This document shows, piece by piece, positions 19,161-27,936 of a stretch of DNA of 64,000 nt; the stretch's first letter is position 1; every line of letters begins with the position of its first letter. Origin of the DNA: Bacillus sp. FJAT-52991 (lineage in GTDB: Bacteria > Bacillota > Bacilli > Bacillales > Domibacillaceae). The translations under genes and the position numbers were made by a program. The stretch lies in contig NZ_CP147404.1 in the NCBI RefSeq assembly GCF_037201805.1, positions 2,318,001-2,382,000 of the forward strand, in the 5' to 3' direction. Under the pieces are notes generated by a model. It was not told where the DNA came from. It ran no database searches and worked only from the letters and a program-made list of their open reading frames with translations.

Positions 19161-20513
19161 TTATGACTTCATCACTTCATACATTTCAAGGAATTTCGTG
19201 TTGAATTCTCCTTCAACAAACTTTTCATGATCAAGTAACTGTAAGTGGAAAGGAATAGTTGTATGAACTCCTTCAATCACAAATTCGCTTAACGCACGTT
19301 TCATTCGGGCAATCGCTTCCTCCCGAGTCGATCCAAACGTGATTAGTTTAGCAATCATGGAATCATAAAATGGTGGAATCATATAGCCCGGGTAAACAGC
19401 TGAGTCTACACGAACTCCAAAGCCTCCAGGTGGCATATAAGCCGTAATGCGACCAGGAGATGGCATAAAGTTCTTTTCCGGGTTTTCTGCATTAATTCGG
19501 CATTCAATCGACCAACCATTAAACTCTACATCTTGTTGTTTAAGAGCAAGTTCTTTACCAGATGCCACGCGAATCTGTTCTTTAATCAAGTCCACACCTG
19601 TAACCATTTCCGTCACTGGATGTTCTACTTGAATTCGTGTGTTCATTTCCATGAAATAAAACTCTCTATGATTATAATCATAAATAAATTCTACCGTTCC
19701 TGCACCTGTATATTCAACTGCTTGCGCCGCTTTAACTGCTGCATTTCCCATCTCTTCACGAACTTTAGCATCAAGAGCTGGGGAAGGAGTTTCCTCAAGC
19801 AATTTTTGCATACGACGTTGAATAGTGCAATCCCGTTCACCTAAGTGAATCACATTTCCATGTGTATCTGCAAGTACTTGAATTTCAACATGTCGAAAAT
19901 CTTCAATAAATTTTTCTAAATAGACGCCTGGATTTCCAAACGCTGTTGCCGCTTCCTGCTGAGTCATGTTAATGCCTTTTACTAATTCCTGTTCATCGCG
20001 AGCTACACGAATCCCTTTACCTCCACCACCGGCTGTTGCTTTAATAATAACCGGATAGCCAATTCCCTCAGCAATGGACATTCCTTCTTCAACCGATTTA
20101 ATAATGCCATCAGAACCAGGCACAATCGGTACACCAGCTTTCTCCATCGTGTCACGCGCTACATCTTTCGTTCCCATCTGAGTAATAGCTTCAGGAGATG
20201 GACCTACAAAAATGATGTTGCATTCACGACAAAGCTCCGCGAAATCTGCGTTTTCTGCTAAAAATCCATAGCCCGGATGGATCGCATCACAATTTGTTAA
20301 TTTGGCTACACTAATAATATTAGTGAAATTTAAATAACTGTCCTTTGAAGCAGTAGGTCCAATACAGAAAGCTTCATCTGCCAATTGCACATGGAGAGCT
20401 TCTTTATCTGCTTCAGAATAGACAGCCACCGTTTCAACATCAAGTTCTTTGCAGGCGCGAATAATACGCACAGCAATTTCCCCACGGTTGGCGATCAATA
20501 ACTTTTTAATCAT
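19161..20513 (-). CDS. accC: Acetyl-CoA carboxylase biotin carboxylase subunit
   Basis: This ATP-grasp enzyme carboxylates biotin on AccB to start fatty-acid synthesis. It has 450 residues. The N-terminal domain opens [20 protein letters not shown]. The glycine-rich ATP loop is [13 protein letters not shown], and the biotin carboxylase signature [20 protein letters not shown] is present. The last domain contains the ATP-grasp arginine and lysine residues. It follows accB by 12 nt. Confidence 0.97.
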   Translation of the reverse strand: MIKKLLIANRGEIAVRIIRACKELDVETVAVYSEADKEALHVQLADEAFCIGPTASKDSYLNFTNIISVAKLTNCDAIHPGYGFLAENADFAELCRECNIIFVGPSPEAITQMGTKDVARDTMEKAGVPIVPGSDGIIKSVEEGMSIAEGIGYPVIIKATAGGGGKGIRVARDEQELVKGINMTQQEAATAFGNPGVYLEKFIEDFRHVEIQVLADTHGNVIHLGERDCTIQRRMQKLLEETPSPALDAKVREEMGNAAVKAAQAVEYTGAGTVEFIYDYNHREFYFMEMNTRIQVEHPVTEMVTGVDLIKEQIRVASGKELALKQQDVEFNGWSIECRINAENPEKNFMPSPGRITAYMPPGGFGVRVDSAVYPGYMIPPFYDSMIAKLITFGSTREEAIARMKRALSEFVIEGVHTTIPFHLQLLDHEKFVEGEFNTKFLEMYEVMKS

Positions 20514-20525
20514 TCCGATCTCTCC

Positions 20526-21032
20526 TTATAAAGGCTTTACTAAAAATAACGGTTGACCGTATTCAACTAATTGTCCATCTTTTACAAGAATTTCTACAAT
20601 TTCGCCTTCCACTTCCGCTTCAATTTCGTTAAAAAGCTTCATTGCTTCCACGATACAAACAACGGTTTCATCAGATACTTTTGATCCTGGTTTTACATAT
20701 ACATCTGCATCAGGAGATGGTGACTGATAGAATGTCCCTACCATTGGAGAAGTAATTTTATGTAAGTTCTCAGCATTTTCCACTACTTTTGGTGCTTCTG
20801 GCGCTGGTACTTCTTGAACAGCAGGCTTTACTTCCGTTTTTTCAATTTGGACAGGAGCAGCTTCTACTTTTGGCGCTTCTTCTTGTACATCTTTAACCAC
20901 AGAGTATGTCACTCCTGTGTTTTTTTTCATTTTTACTTTACTACCTTCAGATTCAAACACAAATTCTTCAATATTGGACTGATCCACAAGCTTAATAAGT
21001 TCTCTTATTTCCTGTACTTTCATTTCTGACAC
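20526..21032 (-). CDS. accB: Biotin carboxyl carrier protein of acetyl-CoA carboxylase
   Basis: This 168-residue carrier has an N-terminal dimerisation segment, a Pro/Ala/Glu-rich linker (about 55-90) and a C-terminal biotinyl domain (about 92-168). The biotin-accepting lysine sits in [15 protein letters not shown]. It is the first gene of accB-accC-yqhY. A 314-nt noncoding stretch separates it from spoIIIAH; that stretch holds a weak FapR-like site and a large terminator-like structure. Confidence 0.96.
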   Translation of the reverse strand: MSEMKVQEIRELIKLVDQSNIEEFVFESEGSKVKMKKNTGVTYSVVKDVQEEAPKVEAAPVQIEKTEVKPAVQEVPAPEAPKVVENAENLHKITSPMVGTFYQSPSPDADVYVKPGSKVSDETVVCIVEAMKLFNEIEAEVEGEIVEILVKDGQLVEYGQPLFLVKPL

Positions 21033-21068
21033 CCCTTGAAAAATTATGACTAGATAATAACATCTTAC

Positions 21069-21086
21069 GATAATACCTAGTAAGAA
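21069..21086 (-). promoter_or_regulatory. Weak FapR-like operator upstream of accB
   Basis: The minus-strand sequence TTCTTACTAGGTATTATC resembles the FapR box TTAGTACCAGGTACTAA at roughly 12 of 17 positions, by my own alignment. It lies about 40 nt before the accB start. FapR controls many fatty-acid genes in Bacillus, but accB control here is only a guess. Confidence 0.25.
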
Positions 21087-21209
21087 TTCAACTTTTAACT
21101 TTTAATTAATAAATAGAATTCTATCCATATATTTTATCCCTTTTCTAGCAAATATGAAATAATAATTTTTTCTAATATTTTTTCAATTCTCTTAATTGAT
21201 AATAAAAAA

Positions 21210-21338
21210 GAGCTATCTTAAAAACAAAAGGAACCCTCTCAACGAAACAACATCTAGTATTTGATCAACTGAACATATATCTAGACATTGTGATTTACGT
21301 GTAAGGTTCTCTTTTTCCAAGACAGCTCTAGCTTTTGA
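21210..21338 (-). terminator. Probable terminator structure at the end of the spoIIIA operon
   Basis: Outer arms gagctatctt (21210-21219) and aagacagctc (21319-21328) pair with one mismatch. Inner complementary stretches lie around aaaaggaacc and ggttctcttt. On the minus strand the structure ends in TTTTTTATT. The intervening roughly 60 nt show nothing I recognise. Confidence 0.5.
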
Positions 21339-21346
21339 TTTTTACG

Positions 21347-21913
21347 TTATTTCACCGTTTGAAATTCCACTGCAACAGGTTGCTTTCCCAGCTCGTCCCG
21401 TACTAAGCGAATAATTTCATTGGCTGCCGCTGCGGAATGTTTTTCTGCTTTAACGGTGATTCTAACATTCGTTCCATCTGCGCGAACGAGAGCATCTTTA
21501 TATCCTTTCGATTTAATTAGTGTTTCTAACACATTTTCTTTCGTTGCTAATTCTGTTAATTTTTCCATTTCTTCATAGGCATTATTTTTATCTTCAGCCG
21601 AAAGATCTGATGAAGCTACTTTCGCTGTTAAATCCTCTTTCAACTTGTTTCTTTCGTCCTCCATTTCTAATCGAAGAAGATCAAATGCCTCATCTCCTGC
21701 AGCTTCTGTCACCACTTCTACTTGTTGATCACTCGCTGTCCCATTAGTTTCTTGAGGCATTTGTCCAGTTAATTCATTTGTCTCTCCTACTTGATTTTTC
21801 TTCGAGACGACATCAGGTGAAAGCTGGTCCGGAGAAGTAATGTAGTAGACAGATAATACGACAACTAGGCTAATCATGGTTAGCAACCAAACTGTTTGTT
21901 TTTTCAATAGCAT
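21347..21913 (-). CDS. spoIIIAH: Stage III sporulation protein AH (SpoIIIAH)
   Basis: This is the mother-cell membrane protein whose extracellular domain pairs with forespore SpoIIQ to form the A-Q channel. It has 188 residues, with one N-terminal membrane helix (VWLLTMISLVVVLSVYYI) and a periplasm-side region. An acidic linker (about 35-95) leads to the YscJ/FliF-like ring domain with KGYKDALVRADG and ITVKAEKHSAAAANEIIRLV. It is the last gene of the operon, 1 nt after spoIIIAG. Confidence 0.95.
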   Translation of the reverse strand: MLLKKQTVWLLTMISLVVVLSVYYITSPDQLSPDVVSKKNQVGETNELTGQMPQETNGTASDQQVEVVTEAAGDEAFDLLRLEMEDERNKLKEDLTAKVASSDLSAEDKNNAYEEMEKLTELATKENVLETLIKSKGYKDALVRADGTNVRITVKAEKHSAAAANEIIRLVRDELGKQPVAVEFQTVK

Positions 21914-21914
21914 T

Positions 21915-22565
21915 TTAAGCTTCCTCCTTTGGTTTTTTCGGCATGACTGCTACGCGATGGCTCGGCACATGAAGGACCTTTGTAACCGATTCAATCACCC
22001 ATTTCTTCACTTGGATATTTTCTACTCCCTCTGCTACGACCAATACTCCACGTATCTCTGGCTTTTTCATTTCTAGTATGACGGGAGCGTTCTTATTTTC
22101 TTCTTCCATCATCACTAATTCCTCTTCTCTCGTTTGATCAATGATCGTTCTTTCTCCACCTTTCTTATCGATTTCTTTCGTTTCTTGGGATTTGACAGCT
22201 GTGTTTTTTTCTAGCACTTTTTGTTCACTAGCTTCTATATTGACTACAACTGTCACATTACTGACACCAGCCATTTCCTCAAGCGCAGATTGTAGTTTTT
22301 TTTCATAGTCCTGCTCATAATCGCTTGTTGAGGGTTGAATCGGCGCATTCTTTTGTCCAGATGCTTCTTCACTACGTACTTGATGATCTTGATTGATTAC
22401 AGGTAGGTCTCCTCTTTCCTTCAAATCACTAAAAAGCATCATTCCCATGCCAAGGATAGCCACAATCACCATCCATTTTGCTTTATTTGCCGCTTTCTCC
22501 TCTCCGCTTTTTTTAGATGGGATTAAGGACTGAAGCCATTCCAACGGATTTTTCCGATTACTCAA
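21915..22565 (-). CDS. spoIIIAG: Stage III sporulation protein AG (SpoIIIAG)
   Basis: This single-pass membrane protein forms the large ring of the mother cell-forespore channel. It has 216 residues. One helix (WMVIVAILGMGMMLF) lies near residue 35. A ring-building motif domain at about 85-205 includes LQSALEEMAGVSNVTVVVNI and a Glu/Lys-rich insertion. Translation begins at a TTG after AGGAGGGGG. It overlaps spoIIIAF by 8 nt. Confidence 0.94.
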   Translation of the reverse strand: MSNRKNPLEWLQSLIPSKKSGEEKAANKAKWMVIVAILGMGMMLFSDLKERGDLPVINQDHQVRSEEASGQKNAPIQPSTSDYEQDYEKKLQSALEEMAGVSNVTVVVNIEASEQKVLEKNTAVKSQETKEIDKKGGERTIIDQTREEELVMMEEENKNAPVILEMKKPEIRGVLVVAEGVENIQVKKWVIESVTKVLHVPSHRVAVMPKKPKEEA

Positions 22566-23169
22566 GGCTGTCCCCCTCCTCTACCATATGAATATTCAGT
22601 TGCTCGGTTGGAATATTCCACTTTTTCGAGAGAAAATCGACGAGCAGCTGATCTTCCTTCCGATCCATATTTCTTTTAGAAGGGGGATCGATCACGACTT
22701 CATCTATCGTTGTGGAAGATTCCTTCGCATGTATAGAGGCCATATACACATCTACTTGTGCGATATCTGCAGGCGTGTATTCTCCCCATTTGTGAACCTC
22801 AATATTTAAATCTATTATTTGTTTTTGAAATTGATTCTTTAATTCGTTTTCCACTTGAGTGCGTAATTGCTGTTCTGTATTTTTCAATATATAGAGTTGT
22901 TTAGTAGACTCTAAGTGATCTTGTTTGACCGTCAGCTCCTGCTCTAACTTTTCATCTTTTGCTTGTTTAGCCACCCAGTCATATAGCTCTTGCTCTATAT
23001 CAACAGAAAACAAGCTCCACATCGGATTGAGCATAACTAATAATAAAAGCAATCCCATTACGACCCTAGCGTATTTCTGAAACTGCGAAGTCGGCAATAG
23101 CATGTCCACCACAGCTGCAAGCAGAATAAAAGCGAGCACTTTACTTAGCCAGTCCATTATAAATGCCAT
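22558..23169 (-). CDS. spoIIIAF: Stage III sporulation protein AF (SpoIIIAF)
   Basis: This membrane component of the SpoIIIA complex has 203 residues. Two N-terminal membrane helices (VLAFILLAAVVDMLLP and VVMGLLLLLVMLNPMW) precede a soluble C-terminal domain. LAAVVDMLLPTSQFQKYARVV is split across helix 1 and its exit loop, as in other SpoIIIAF proteins. It lies in the expected operon order and overlaps spoIIIAG. Confidence 0.92.
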   Translation of the reverse strand: MAFIMDWLSKVLAFILLAAVVDMLLPTSQFQKYARVVMGLLLLLVMLNPMWSLFSVDIEQELYDWVAKQAKDEKLEQELTVKQDHLESTKQLYILKNTEQQLRTQVENELKNQFQKQIIDLNIEVHKWGEYTPADIAQVDVYMASIHAKESSTTIDEVVIDPPSKRNMDRKEDQLLVDFLSKKWNIPTEQLNIHMVEEGDSLE

Positions 23170-23186
23170 TAGTCTCGGTCCCTTCC

Positions 23187-24377
23187 TTAGCGAATCATCA
23201 TTGATAAATTACTTGCAGATACGAGAATTACAATCGATAAAAAGAACATGAAGGAGACAATGACGAGAGCGGCTAAAACATAGGTCATATTTTTGCTGAT
23301 GATGTCGAGACAATCGACCACCATTTTATCCCCAAGTGGCTGCAAAATAGCCGCTGAGATTTTATAGATCATGATTAGGACGAATATTTTTAAAGCTGGA
23401 AAGGCAATGATTAACAACAGCATCCCGGCTCCCGCGAGACCAATGGTGTTTTTCAACAATAAAGAAGCACTCATCACCGTGTCTGCCGCTTCTGTAAACA
23501 TCCTTCCAACAACAGGTATAAAATTTCCAGCTAGAAATTTTGCAGCTCGAATAGCGAGTCCATCAGATACAGCCGCTGCCGTTCCCTGAATGGAAACAAC
23601 CGCTAAATAAATCGCCATAAAAACACTTAACAAGCCGATACTAAAGCGTCGAAGCAAATCCGCAAGCTTGGTGGCTTGATAATGTTCAGAAAAAAGACTA
23701 ACTAAGCTAATTAATGTGGCAAAAAACAACAGAGGTAAAACCACTTTTTGGATTAATATCGAGCTAATATTCATTAAAAAAAGTAAAAATGGATGAAACA
23801 GCGTGGCCGAAATCGTTCCTCCAGTCGTGGCCAACAGAGCGAGCAGGATAGGGACAAGCGCAAGCAAAAATTGAATCATCCCATCGACCGCTTCCATCGC
23901 ATAATCCATCGTTAAGCGAAAACTATTTAAAGCGATAATCATAAGAACCATCAACACAATGCCATAAGCCGTCTTACTTACCATCCCTTGTTCAAAGGCA
24001 TTTTGGAGGATTTGAAGAAAGACGGAAAACACCGTTAACAAAATAAGTGTTCCTAGCAATTTGCCATTCGCTGTCAGTTCATGAAAGGTAAAAGACACAA
24101 ACCCTTTTGCCCACTCGTCTAACGAAATCGATTGTCCATTTTCTAAAAGACTTGGCAAGGACTCTCGCTTCGTTTCTGGCAAATACTGTCCGTAAGTTTT
24201 CACGATGTGATCCCATTGAGCGGAAAGATCCTCCAATCCTAAATGCTGCAACTGCTCCTTCGCCATTCCATCTAAATCGATTTGCTCCTCCTCCATCTCC
24301 GCTTGAACACTATAAGAGGCTGATACAACAAAAATGAGGAACAAAAGAGCTGACTTTAACTGTTGCTTCATAAACAT
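23187..24377 (-). CDS. spoIIIAE: Stage III sporulation protein AE (SpoIIIAE)
   Basis: This polytopic protein has an N-terminal signal sequence (LLFLIFVVSASYSVQA) and about seven further membrane segments in 396 residues. Conserved segments include LPVVGRMFTEAADTVMSAS-like FIPVVGRMFTEAADTV. Two in-frame ATG codons (24377 and 24371) are possible; the second has better spacing from GGTGG. It is part of the channel needed for late sigma-G activity in the forespore. Confidence 0.95.
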   Translation of the reverse strand: MFMKQQLKSALLFLIFVVSASYSVQAEMEEEQIDLDGMAKEQLQHLGLEDLSAQWDHIVKTYGQYLPETKRESLPSLLENGQSISLDEWAKGFVSFTFHELTANGKLLGTLILLTVFSVFLQILQNAFEQGMVSKTAYGIVLMVLMIIALNSFRLTMDYAMEAVDGMIQFLLALVPILLALLATTGGTISATLFHPFLLFLMNISSILIQKVVLPLLFFATLISLVSLFSEHYQATKLADLLRRFSIGLLSVFMAIYLAVVSIQGTAAAVSDGLAIRAAKFLAGNFIPVVGRMFTEAADTVMSASLLLKNTIGLAGAGMLLLIIAFPALKIFVLIMIYKISAAILQPLGDKMVVDCLDIISKNMTYVLAALVIVSFMFFLSIVILVSASNLSMMIR

Positions 24378-24401
24378 CCACCACCATTACTAGCGCTTTG
24401 A

Positions 24402-24791
24402 TTAATTCGGAAGCATCGACAAAATGGTTTCAATTAAAAGTGTTAAAATCGGAACAGCCATCGATAAAATGATAACTTTACCTGCAAGCTCCATTTTGGC
24501 TGCTAATGCTTCTTGTCCGGCATCCTTTGTCATTTGAGCAGCGAATTCAGCAATATAAGCAATTCCAATAATTTTCAACATCGTTTCAACATAAACAAGT
24601 TCTACTTCCGCACGAGCAGCCAGCTTCTTGATCATTAAAATAATCTCGGCGATTTGATCAGCTAAAAACAAAAATAGGCTACTGCCGACAAATAGCACAA
24701 GCAAAAAAGTAAAAGCTGGCTGTTGCTCCTCAAGTAACAGAACAAAAAATACGGCAACAAGAACTATTGCGGCTACTTGGATAATTTCAAT
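24402..24791 (-). CDS. spoIIIAD: Stage III sporulation protein AD (SpoIIIAD), apparent AUU start
   Basis: This membrane protein of the SpoIIIA complex matches the family across VELVYVETMLKIIGIAYIAE and the C-terminal helix. The first conventional start in frame is a TTG at 24704, which would delete the first membrane helix. Upstream the frame stays open and encodes IEIIQVAAIVLVAVFFVLLL, matching the normal N-terminus. An ATT at 24791, with AGAGGA 5 nt upstream, is the best-placed initiator and gives 129 residues, close to the 133 of B. subtilis. It lies 15 nt after spoIIIAC. Confidence 0.88.
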   Translation of the reverse strand: MEIIQVAAIVLVAVFFVLLLEEQQPAFTFLLVLFVGSSLFLFLADQIAEIILMIKKLAARAEVELVYVETMLKIIGIAYIAEFAAQMTKDAGQEALAAKMELAGKVIILSMAVPILTLLIETILSMLPN

Positions 24792-24806
24792 CGTATTCCT
24801 CTCCCG

Positions 24807-25010
24807 TCATTGAAATAAAAAGACATCTTTTATTTTGTTAAACAAATCCTCAACTACAGTAGCAACCAAAAATAATACGTAAATAAACCCAAATAAAGTG
24901 ACCCACTGAGCGTACTCTTTTTTTCCTACTTGTTCTAAAATCGTATGGAGGAAGGCCACGATCAAACCGACGCCTGCTATTTTGAATATCATTTCCACTT
25001 CAATGCCCAT
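24807..25010 (-). CDS. spoIIIAC: Stage III sporulation protein AC (SpoIIIAC)
   Basis: This 67-residue protein has two membrane helices (FKIAGVGLIVAFLHTIL and WVTLFGFIYVLFLVATVV) separated by a charged loop, EQVGKKEYAQ. Size and motif match SpoIIIAC. It sits between spoIIIAB and spoIIIAD in the standard order. Confidence 0.94.
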   Translation of the reverse strand: MGIEVEMIFKIAGVGLIVAFLHTILEQVGKKEYAQWVTLFGFIYVLFLVATVVEDLFNKIKDVFLFQ

Positions 25011-25028
25011 TGTTCTCCTCCTTCTCTG

Positions 25029-25541
25029 CTATAAAAGTAGCAGCACGATAAATAATCCACCGATAATACTTAAATTTCGATACAGCTTTCCATATCGCTT
25101 ATATTTTTCAGCCGCCTCTTGTTCTTGACGTTCTAAATGAGTAAGTGTGAGCAAGATTTGCTTTTGCTCTGTTAGTCGATCATGCCTGCCCACCGTATCC
25201 CCAAACTCCAATAAAATCGATCGCTCTTCCTCTTTTAATGCAGTCTGTGGCCATATGTCCTGTAAGCTTTTTCTCCAAGCAGATTGAGCATCCATTTCGG
25301 TTGTCGTCAGTAAATGAGCAAAAGAAGAAAAGAGGGATGCTATTGGTTGTGGGAGGCGATCAGATAATTTTCTCGCTGATTCATGTAAAGGCGTATGCCC
25401 ATACACAATTTCTGCTTCTAAAGATTGCAAAGCAGATTTCAGCAACCGGATTTGTCGCGGTCGCTCGCTCAGCTTCCTTCCTTGTTCCACTCCTAACCAA
25501 AAAGAACCTAGTAGAATAAAAAGCGCTCCCATCCATTTCAC
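25029..25541 (-). CDS. spoIIIAB: Stage III sporulation protein AB (SpoIIIAB)
   Basis: This 170-residue protein has short hydrophobic segments at both ends (GALFILLGSFWLGVEQG and LSIIGGLFIVLLLL) and a helical middle with RLLKSALQSLEAEIVYGHTPL. The GTG start overlaps the spoIIIAA stop (GTGA), so the two are translationally coupled. Its fold resembles the GspF/type II secretion membrane component according to published comparisons. Confidence 0.93.
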   Translation of the reverse strand: MKWMGALFILLGSFWLGVEQGRKLSERPRQIRLLKSALQSLEAEIVYGHTPLHESARKLSDRLPQPIASLFSSFAHLLTTTEMDAQSAWRKSLQDIWPQTALKEEERSILLEFGDTVGRHDRLTEQKQILLTLTHLERQEQEAAEKYKRYGKLYRNLSIIGGLFIVLLLL

Positions 25542-26458
25542 TGCGCCTTCCCTACTCTCATCGCTAACTTCTTCCCGTTTTGATCGAGAACATGAAACGC
25601 CCGTTCCCCATTTTGAAACGAAAGTTCAATAAACCGTTCAAAAGCGCCACTTTGAATGATTTTTTCGATCATGGGTCTTCGAGCAGCCTCCTTTAAACTA
25701 GTTCCGTGGACAGTTGCCATTAAGGTAATGCCCGCATTCACCGCTTCCGCAACTGCCTGTCCATCTTCTTCCCTCCCGATTTCATCGGCAATCAGTACAT
25801 CAGGACTCATCGAGCGAATCATCATCATCATTCCTTCTGCTTTCGGACAAGCATCAAGAACATCCGTACGAGTCCCAACATCAAGCTGGGGAACTCCTTT
25901 TACACAGCCAGCTATTTCTGAACGTTCATCCACAATCCCTACTTTTACTGGCAATAAGTTGATTGCTTGATCACCGCTAGCGGCGACTCGCGCTACATCT
26001 CGCAGTAGCGTTGTTTTCCCCGATTGCGGTGCACCAATGATCAAAGTGCTTTTCCAACGATCATTATAAAGAGCCGAAATAAACGGCTTAGCCACTCCGA
26101 TTTTTTCACGAGCAATCCGCAAGTTAAAAGACGAGAGATGACGGATCGCTTTCACTTTGCCTTGTTCTAAGATGACTTTTCCTGCTAACCCGACCCGGTG
26201 ACCACCTTCAATCGTTAAATAGCCGCATCGCAATTCTTCATCTATAGCATAAAAAGAATGCTGACTAAGCTTATTCATAAGTGCTTGTCCTTCCTCAGGT
26301 GTAATGATATGTGGCAAAAAGAACACTTGCTGAGCAATGATCTCTAACGGCTGATTCATTCGAATTCTAATCTCTTCCATCTCATCTTTGACTTGGGACG
26401 GCAGGCTTTGAATCACTTCCTTTAATGTCGGCGGCAAATAAGATAGAATCGTATCGAT
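25538..26458 (-). CDS. spoIIIAA: Stage III sporulation ATPase SpoIIIAA, apparent AUC start
   Basis: This AAA-type secretion ATPase, related to the type II/IV secretion family, powers the SpoIIIA channel. Walker A is GAPQSGKTTLLRD, Walker B PDVLIADEIGREED and the histidine box is LMATVHG. The first ordinary in-frame start (TTG at 26437) lacks a spaced ribosome-binding site. GGAGG lies 8 nt before an in-frame ATC at 26458, which would add seven residues, and the resulting xDTILSYLPPTLK aligns with the B. subtilis N-terminus MDEIIRFLPESIR. From the ATC the length is 306 residues. Confidence 0.92.
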   Translation of the reverse strand: MDTILSYLPPTLKEVIQSLPSQVKDEMEEIRIRMNQPLEIIAQQVFFLPHIITPEEGQALMNKLSQHSFYAIDEELRCGYLTIEGGHRVGLAGKVILEQGKVKAIRHLSSFNLRIAREKIGVAKPFISALYNDRWKSTLIIGAPQSGKTTLLRDVARVAASGDQAINLLPVKVGIVDERSEIAGCVKGVPQLDVGTRTDVLDACPKAEGMMMMIRSMSPDVLIADEIGREEDGQAVAEAVNAGITLMATVHGTSLKEAARRPMIEKIIQSGAFERFIELSFQNGERAFHVLDQNGKKLAMRVGKAQ

Positions 26459-26490
26459 AACTATTTCCTCCTTCCCCTCCCTTTTTATTC

Positions 26491-26520
26491 AATGTATGTT
26501 TTTCCTCTCTAGTTATGCCG
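26491..26520 (-). promoter_or_regulatory. Candidate sigma-E promoter of the spoIIIA operon
   Basis: On the minus strand GGCATAACT is followed about 13 nt later by CATACATT (26491-26498), which matches the sigma-E -10 element CATACANT. It lies 30-40 nt upstream of the GGAGG of spoIIIAA. Sigma-E control of spoIIIA is established in B. subtilis. Confidence 0.7.
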
Positions 26521-26535
26521 TTCACTCTAGGTAAA

Positions 26536-26563
26536 AACAAAAAAAGACCGGCGGCAGCCAGTC
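26536..26563 (-). terminator. Terminator of the acyl-CoA dehydrogenase gene
   Basis: On the minus strand the stem GACTGGC-TGCC-GCCGGTC is followed by TTTTTTTG. It separates the dehydrogenase gene from the spoIIIA promoter. Confidence 0.82.
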
Positions 26564-26595
26564 ATTCGTTCGTGTGTATGAAATTTTGTTTTCGA

Positions 26596-27741
26596 TTATT
26601 CTATTTCTTTTAACGCCCTTTCCGCTAAGGATTTAAAGGCAATATCGTCCATTGGCGGATTATGAAGGCCCGCACGCACATGTTGATAGTAGCGATGTAA
26701 CGGATTTTGGGCACTTAAGCTTCTTGCCCCCACAATTCTCATCGCCAAGTCGACTACTTTGATCGCTTGATTTGTGACAAAGCTTTTGGCAGCCGCCATG
26801 TCCGCTTGTACATCTATGTCAGGATGCTGCTCATATTTTTCAGCCACTCCATATAAAAAATGCCTAGATGAAAGTAGATGAATTTCCATTTCGCCGATCT
26901 GTTGTTGAATATTAGGCAGTGTACCGATTGGTTTCCCAAGGCTTGTTGGTACGTACTCAGCCGCAAACTTCACTGCGTAGTCTCTTGCGGCACTAGCAAT
27001 GCCCAAATAACAAGCGGGGATATGCAGCAACCAGCCTTTGCGGCGCTGTTTGCTTTCAGCAGTAACTTCCTCTACGACATATTCTACTGGTATTTCCACA
27101 TGATCTAACACTAAATCATGACTTGCTGTTCCTCTTAAAGCCACACTATCCCATGTTTCACGAATGGATACTCCTTTTGTTTCGTGCGGAACAAGGAATA
27201 CTGCGACTGTTCCATTCTCTCTCGTTGCGGTAACGAAAAAGTAATCTAAAACCGGAGAGGCGGAAGTAAATGTTTTTTCTCCAGTAATGATATAAGATTG
27301 ACCATCTTCAGATAAAACAGCGGTGGTTGTCGGTTTTGCTCCACGAAGAGGGCTTCCTGCATTTCGCTCGCTGGCGGCGGTATTAATAAGCGCACCTTTT
27401 TGAATTTCAGGAACAACAATTGACACCACTTCTTCATTCCAGTGACGGTGTTCAGCAAATTCAAGCACTGTCCCCATATGCCATCCGATCGATAAAGCAG
27501 TCGATCCACAGCCTTTTGCAATTTGCTCTTGAAAGGATAGAAATTGTGTTAAACTCACACCTCCCCCCTTATATTCTTTTGGCAATGTTTGTGTCGTGTA
27601 GTCTACTTTTTTTAGTTCCGCTACATTTTGAAATGGAAATGAATTCAGCTGATCTAATTCTCTTTCCCTCTCTTGAAAATCATTTTTTAATTTCTTTAAA
27701 GAAGAAAGCACATCCTTTGGTGATTCTGTATAAGCTGTCAT
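26596..27741 (-). CDS. Acyl-CoA dehydrogenase family protein (YdbM-like)
   Basis: This 381-residue flavoprotein of the acyl-CoA dehydrogenase fold has an N-terminal helical domain (LPKEYKGGGVSLTQFLSFQE), a middle beta domain (NTAASERNAGSPLRG, GEKTFTSASPVLDYFFV) and a C-terminal helical domain (RIVGARSLSAQNPLHRYY). The C-terminal half resembles flavin-dependent oxidoreductases such as B. subtilis YdbM. The substrate is unknown. In B. subtilis this interval between spoIIIAA and efp holds the small gene yqhV instead, so it is an accessory insertion in the locus. Confidence 0.78.
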   Translation of the reverse strand: MTAYTESPKDVLSSLKKLKNDFQERERELDQLNSFPFQNVAELKKVDYTTQTLPKEYKGGGVSLTQFLSFQEQIAKGCGSTALSIGWHMGTVLEFAEHRHWNEEVVSIVVPEIQKGALINTAASERNAGSPLRGAKPTTTAVLSEDGQSYIITGEKTFTSASPVLDYFFVTATRENGTVAVFLVPHETKGVSIRETWDSVALRGTASHDLVLDHVEIPVEYVVEEVTAESKQRRKGWLLHIPACYLGIASAARDYAVKFAAEYVPTSLGKPIGTLPNIQQQIGEMEIHLLSSRHFLYGVAEKYEQHPDIDVQADMAAAKSFVTNQAIKVVDLAMRIVGARSLSAQNPLHRYYQHVRAGLHNPPMDDIAFKSLAERALKEIE

Positions 27742-27895
27742 TTACAATCCTTCTTTCTATTATTCTGATTCGAATACTCGGTTTTATAATCAAAAATTTT
27801 TCTCCGCTTTAAAAATCAATAAATAAACTTCATCTTCTAGTATATTCCTTTTAATTATTTCATAAATTCAGGAAAATAACAAGGGATTATACAAT

Positions 27896-27926
27896 AAAAA
27901 AGCTGTTCCTACATAGAGGAACAGCC
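27896..27926 (-). terminator. Terminator of efp
   Basis: Perfect 9-bp stem GCTGTTCCT / AGGAACAGC with a 6-nt loop. On the minus strand it is followed by TTTTTTATTG. Confidence 0.9.
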
Positions 27927-27936
27927 TTCTTGACAT

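Noticed and set aside
24402..24704. SpoIIIAD as a truncated gene
   Set aside because: The missing N-terminal helix is encoded in frame directly upstream; only a standard start codon is lacking.
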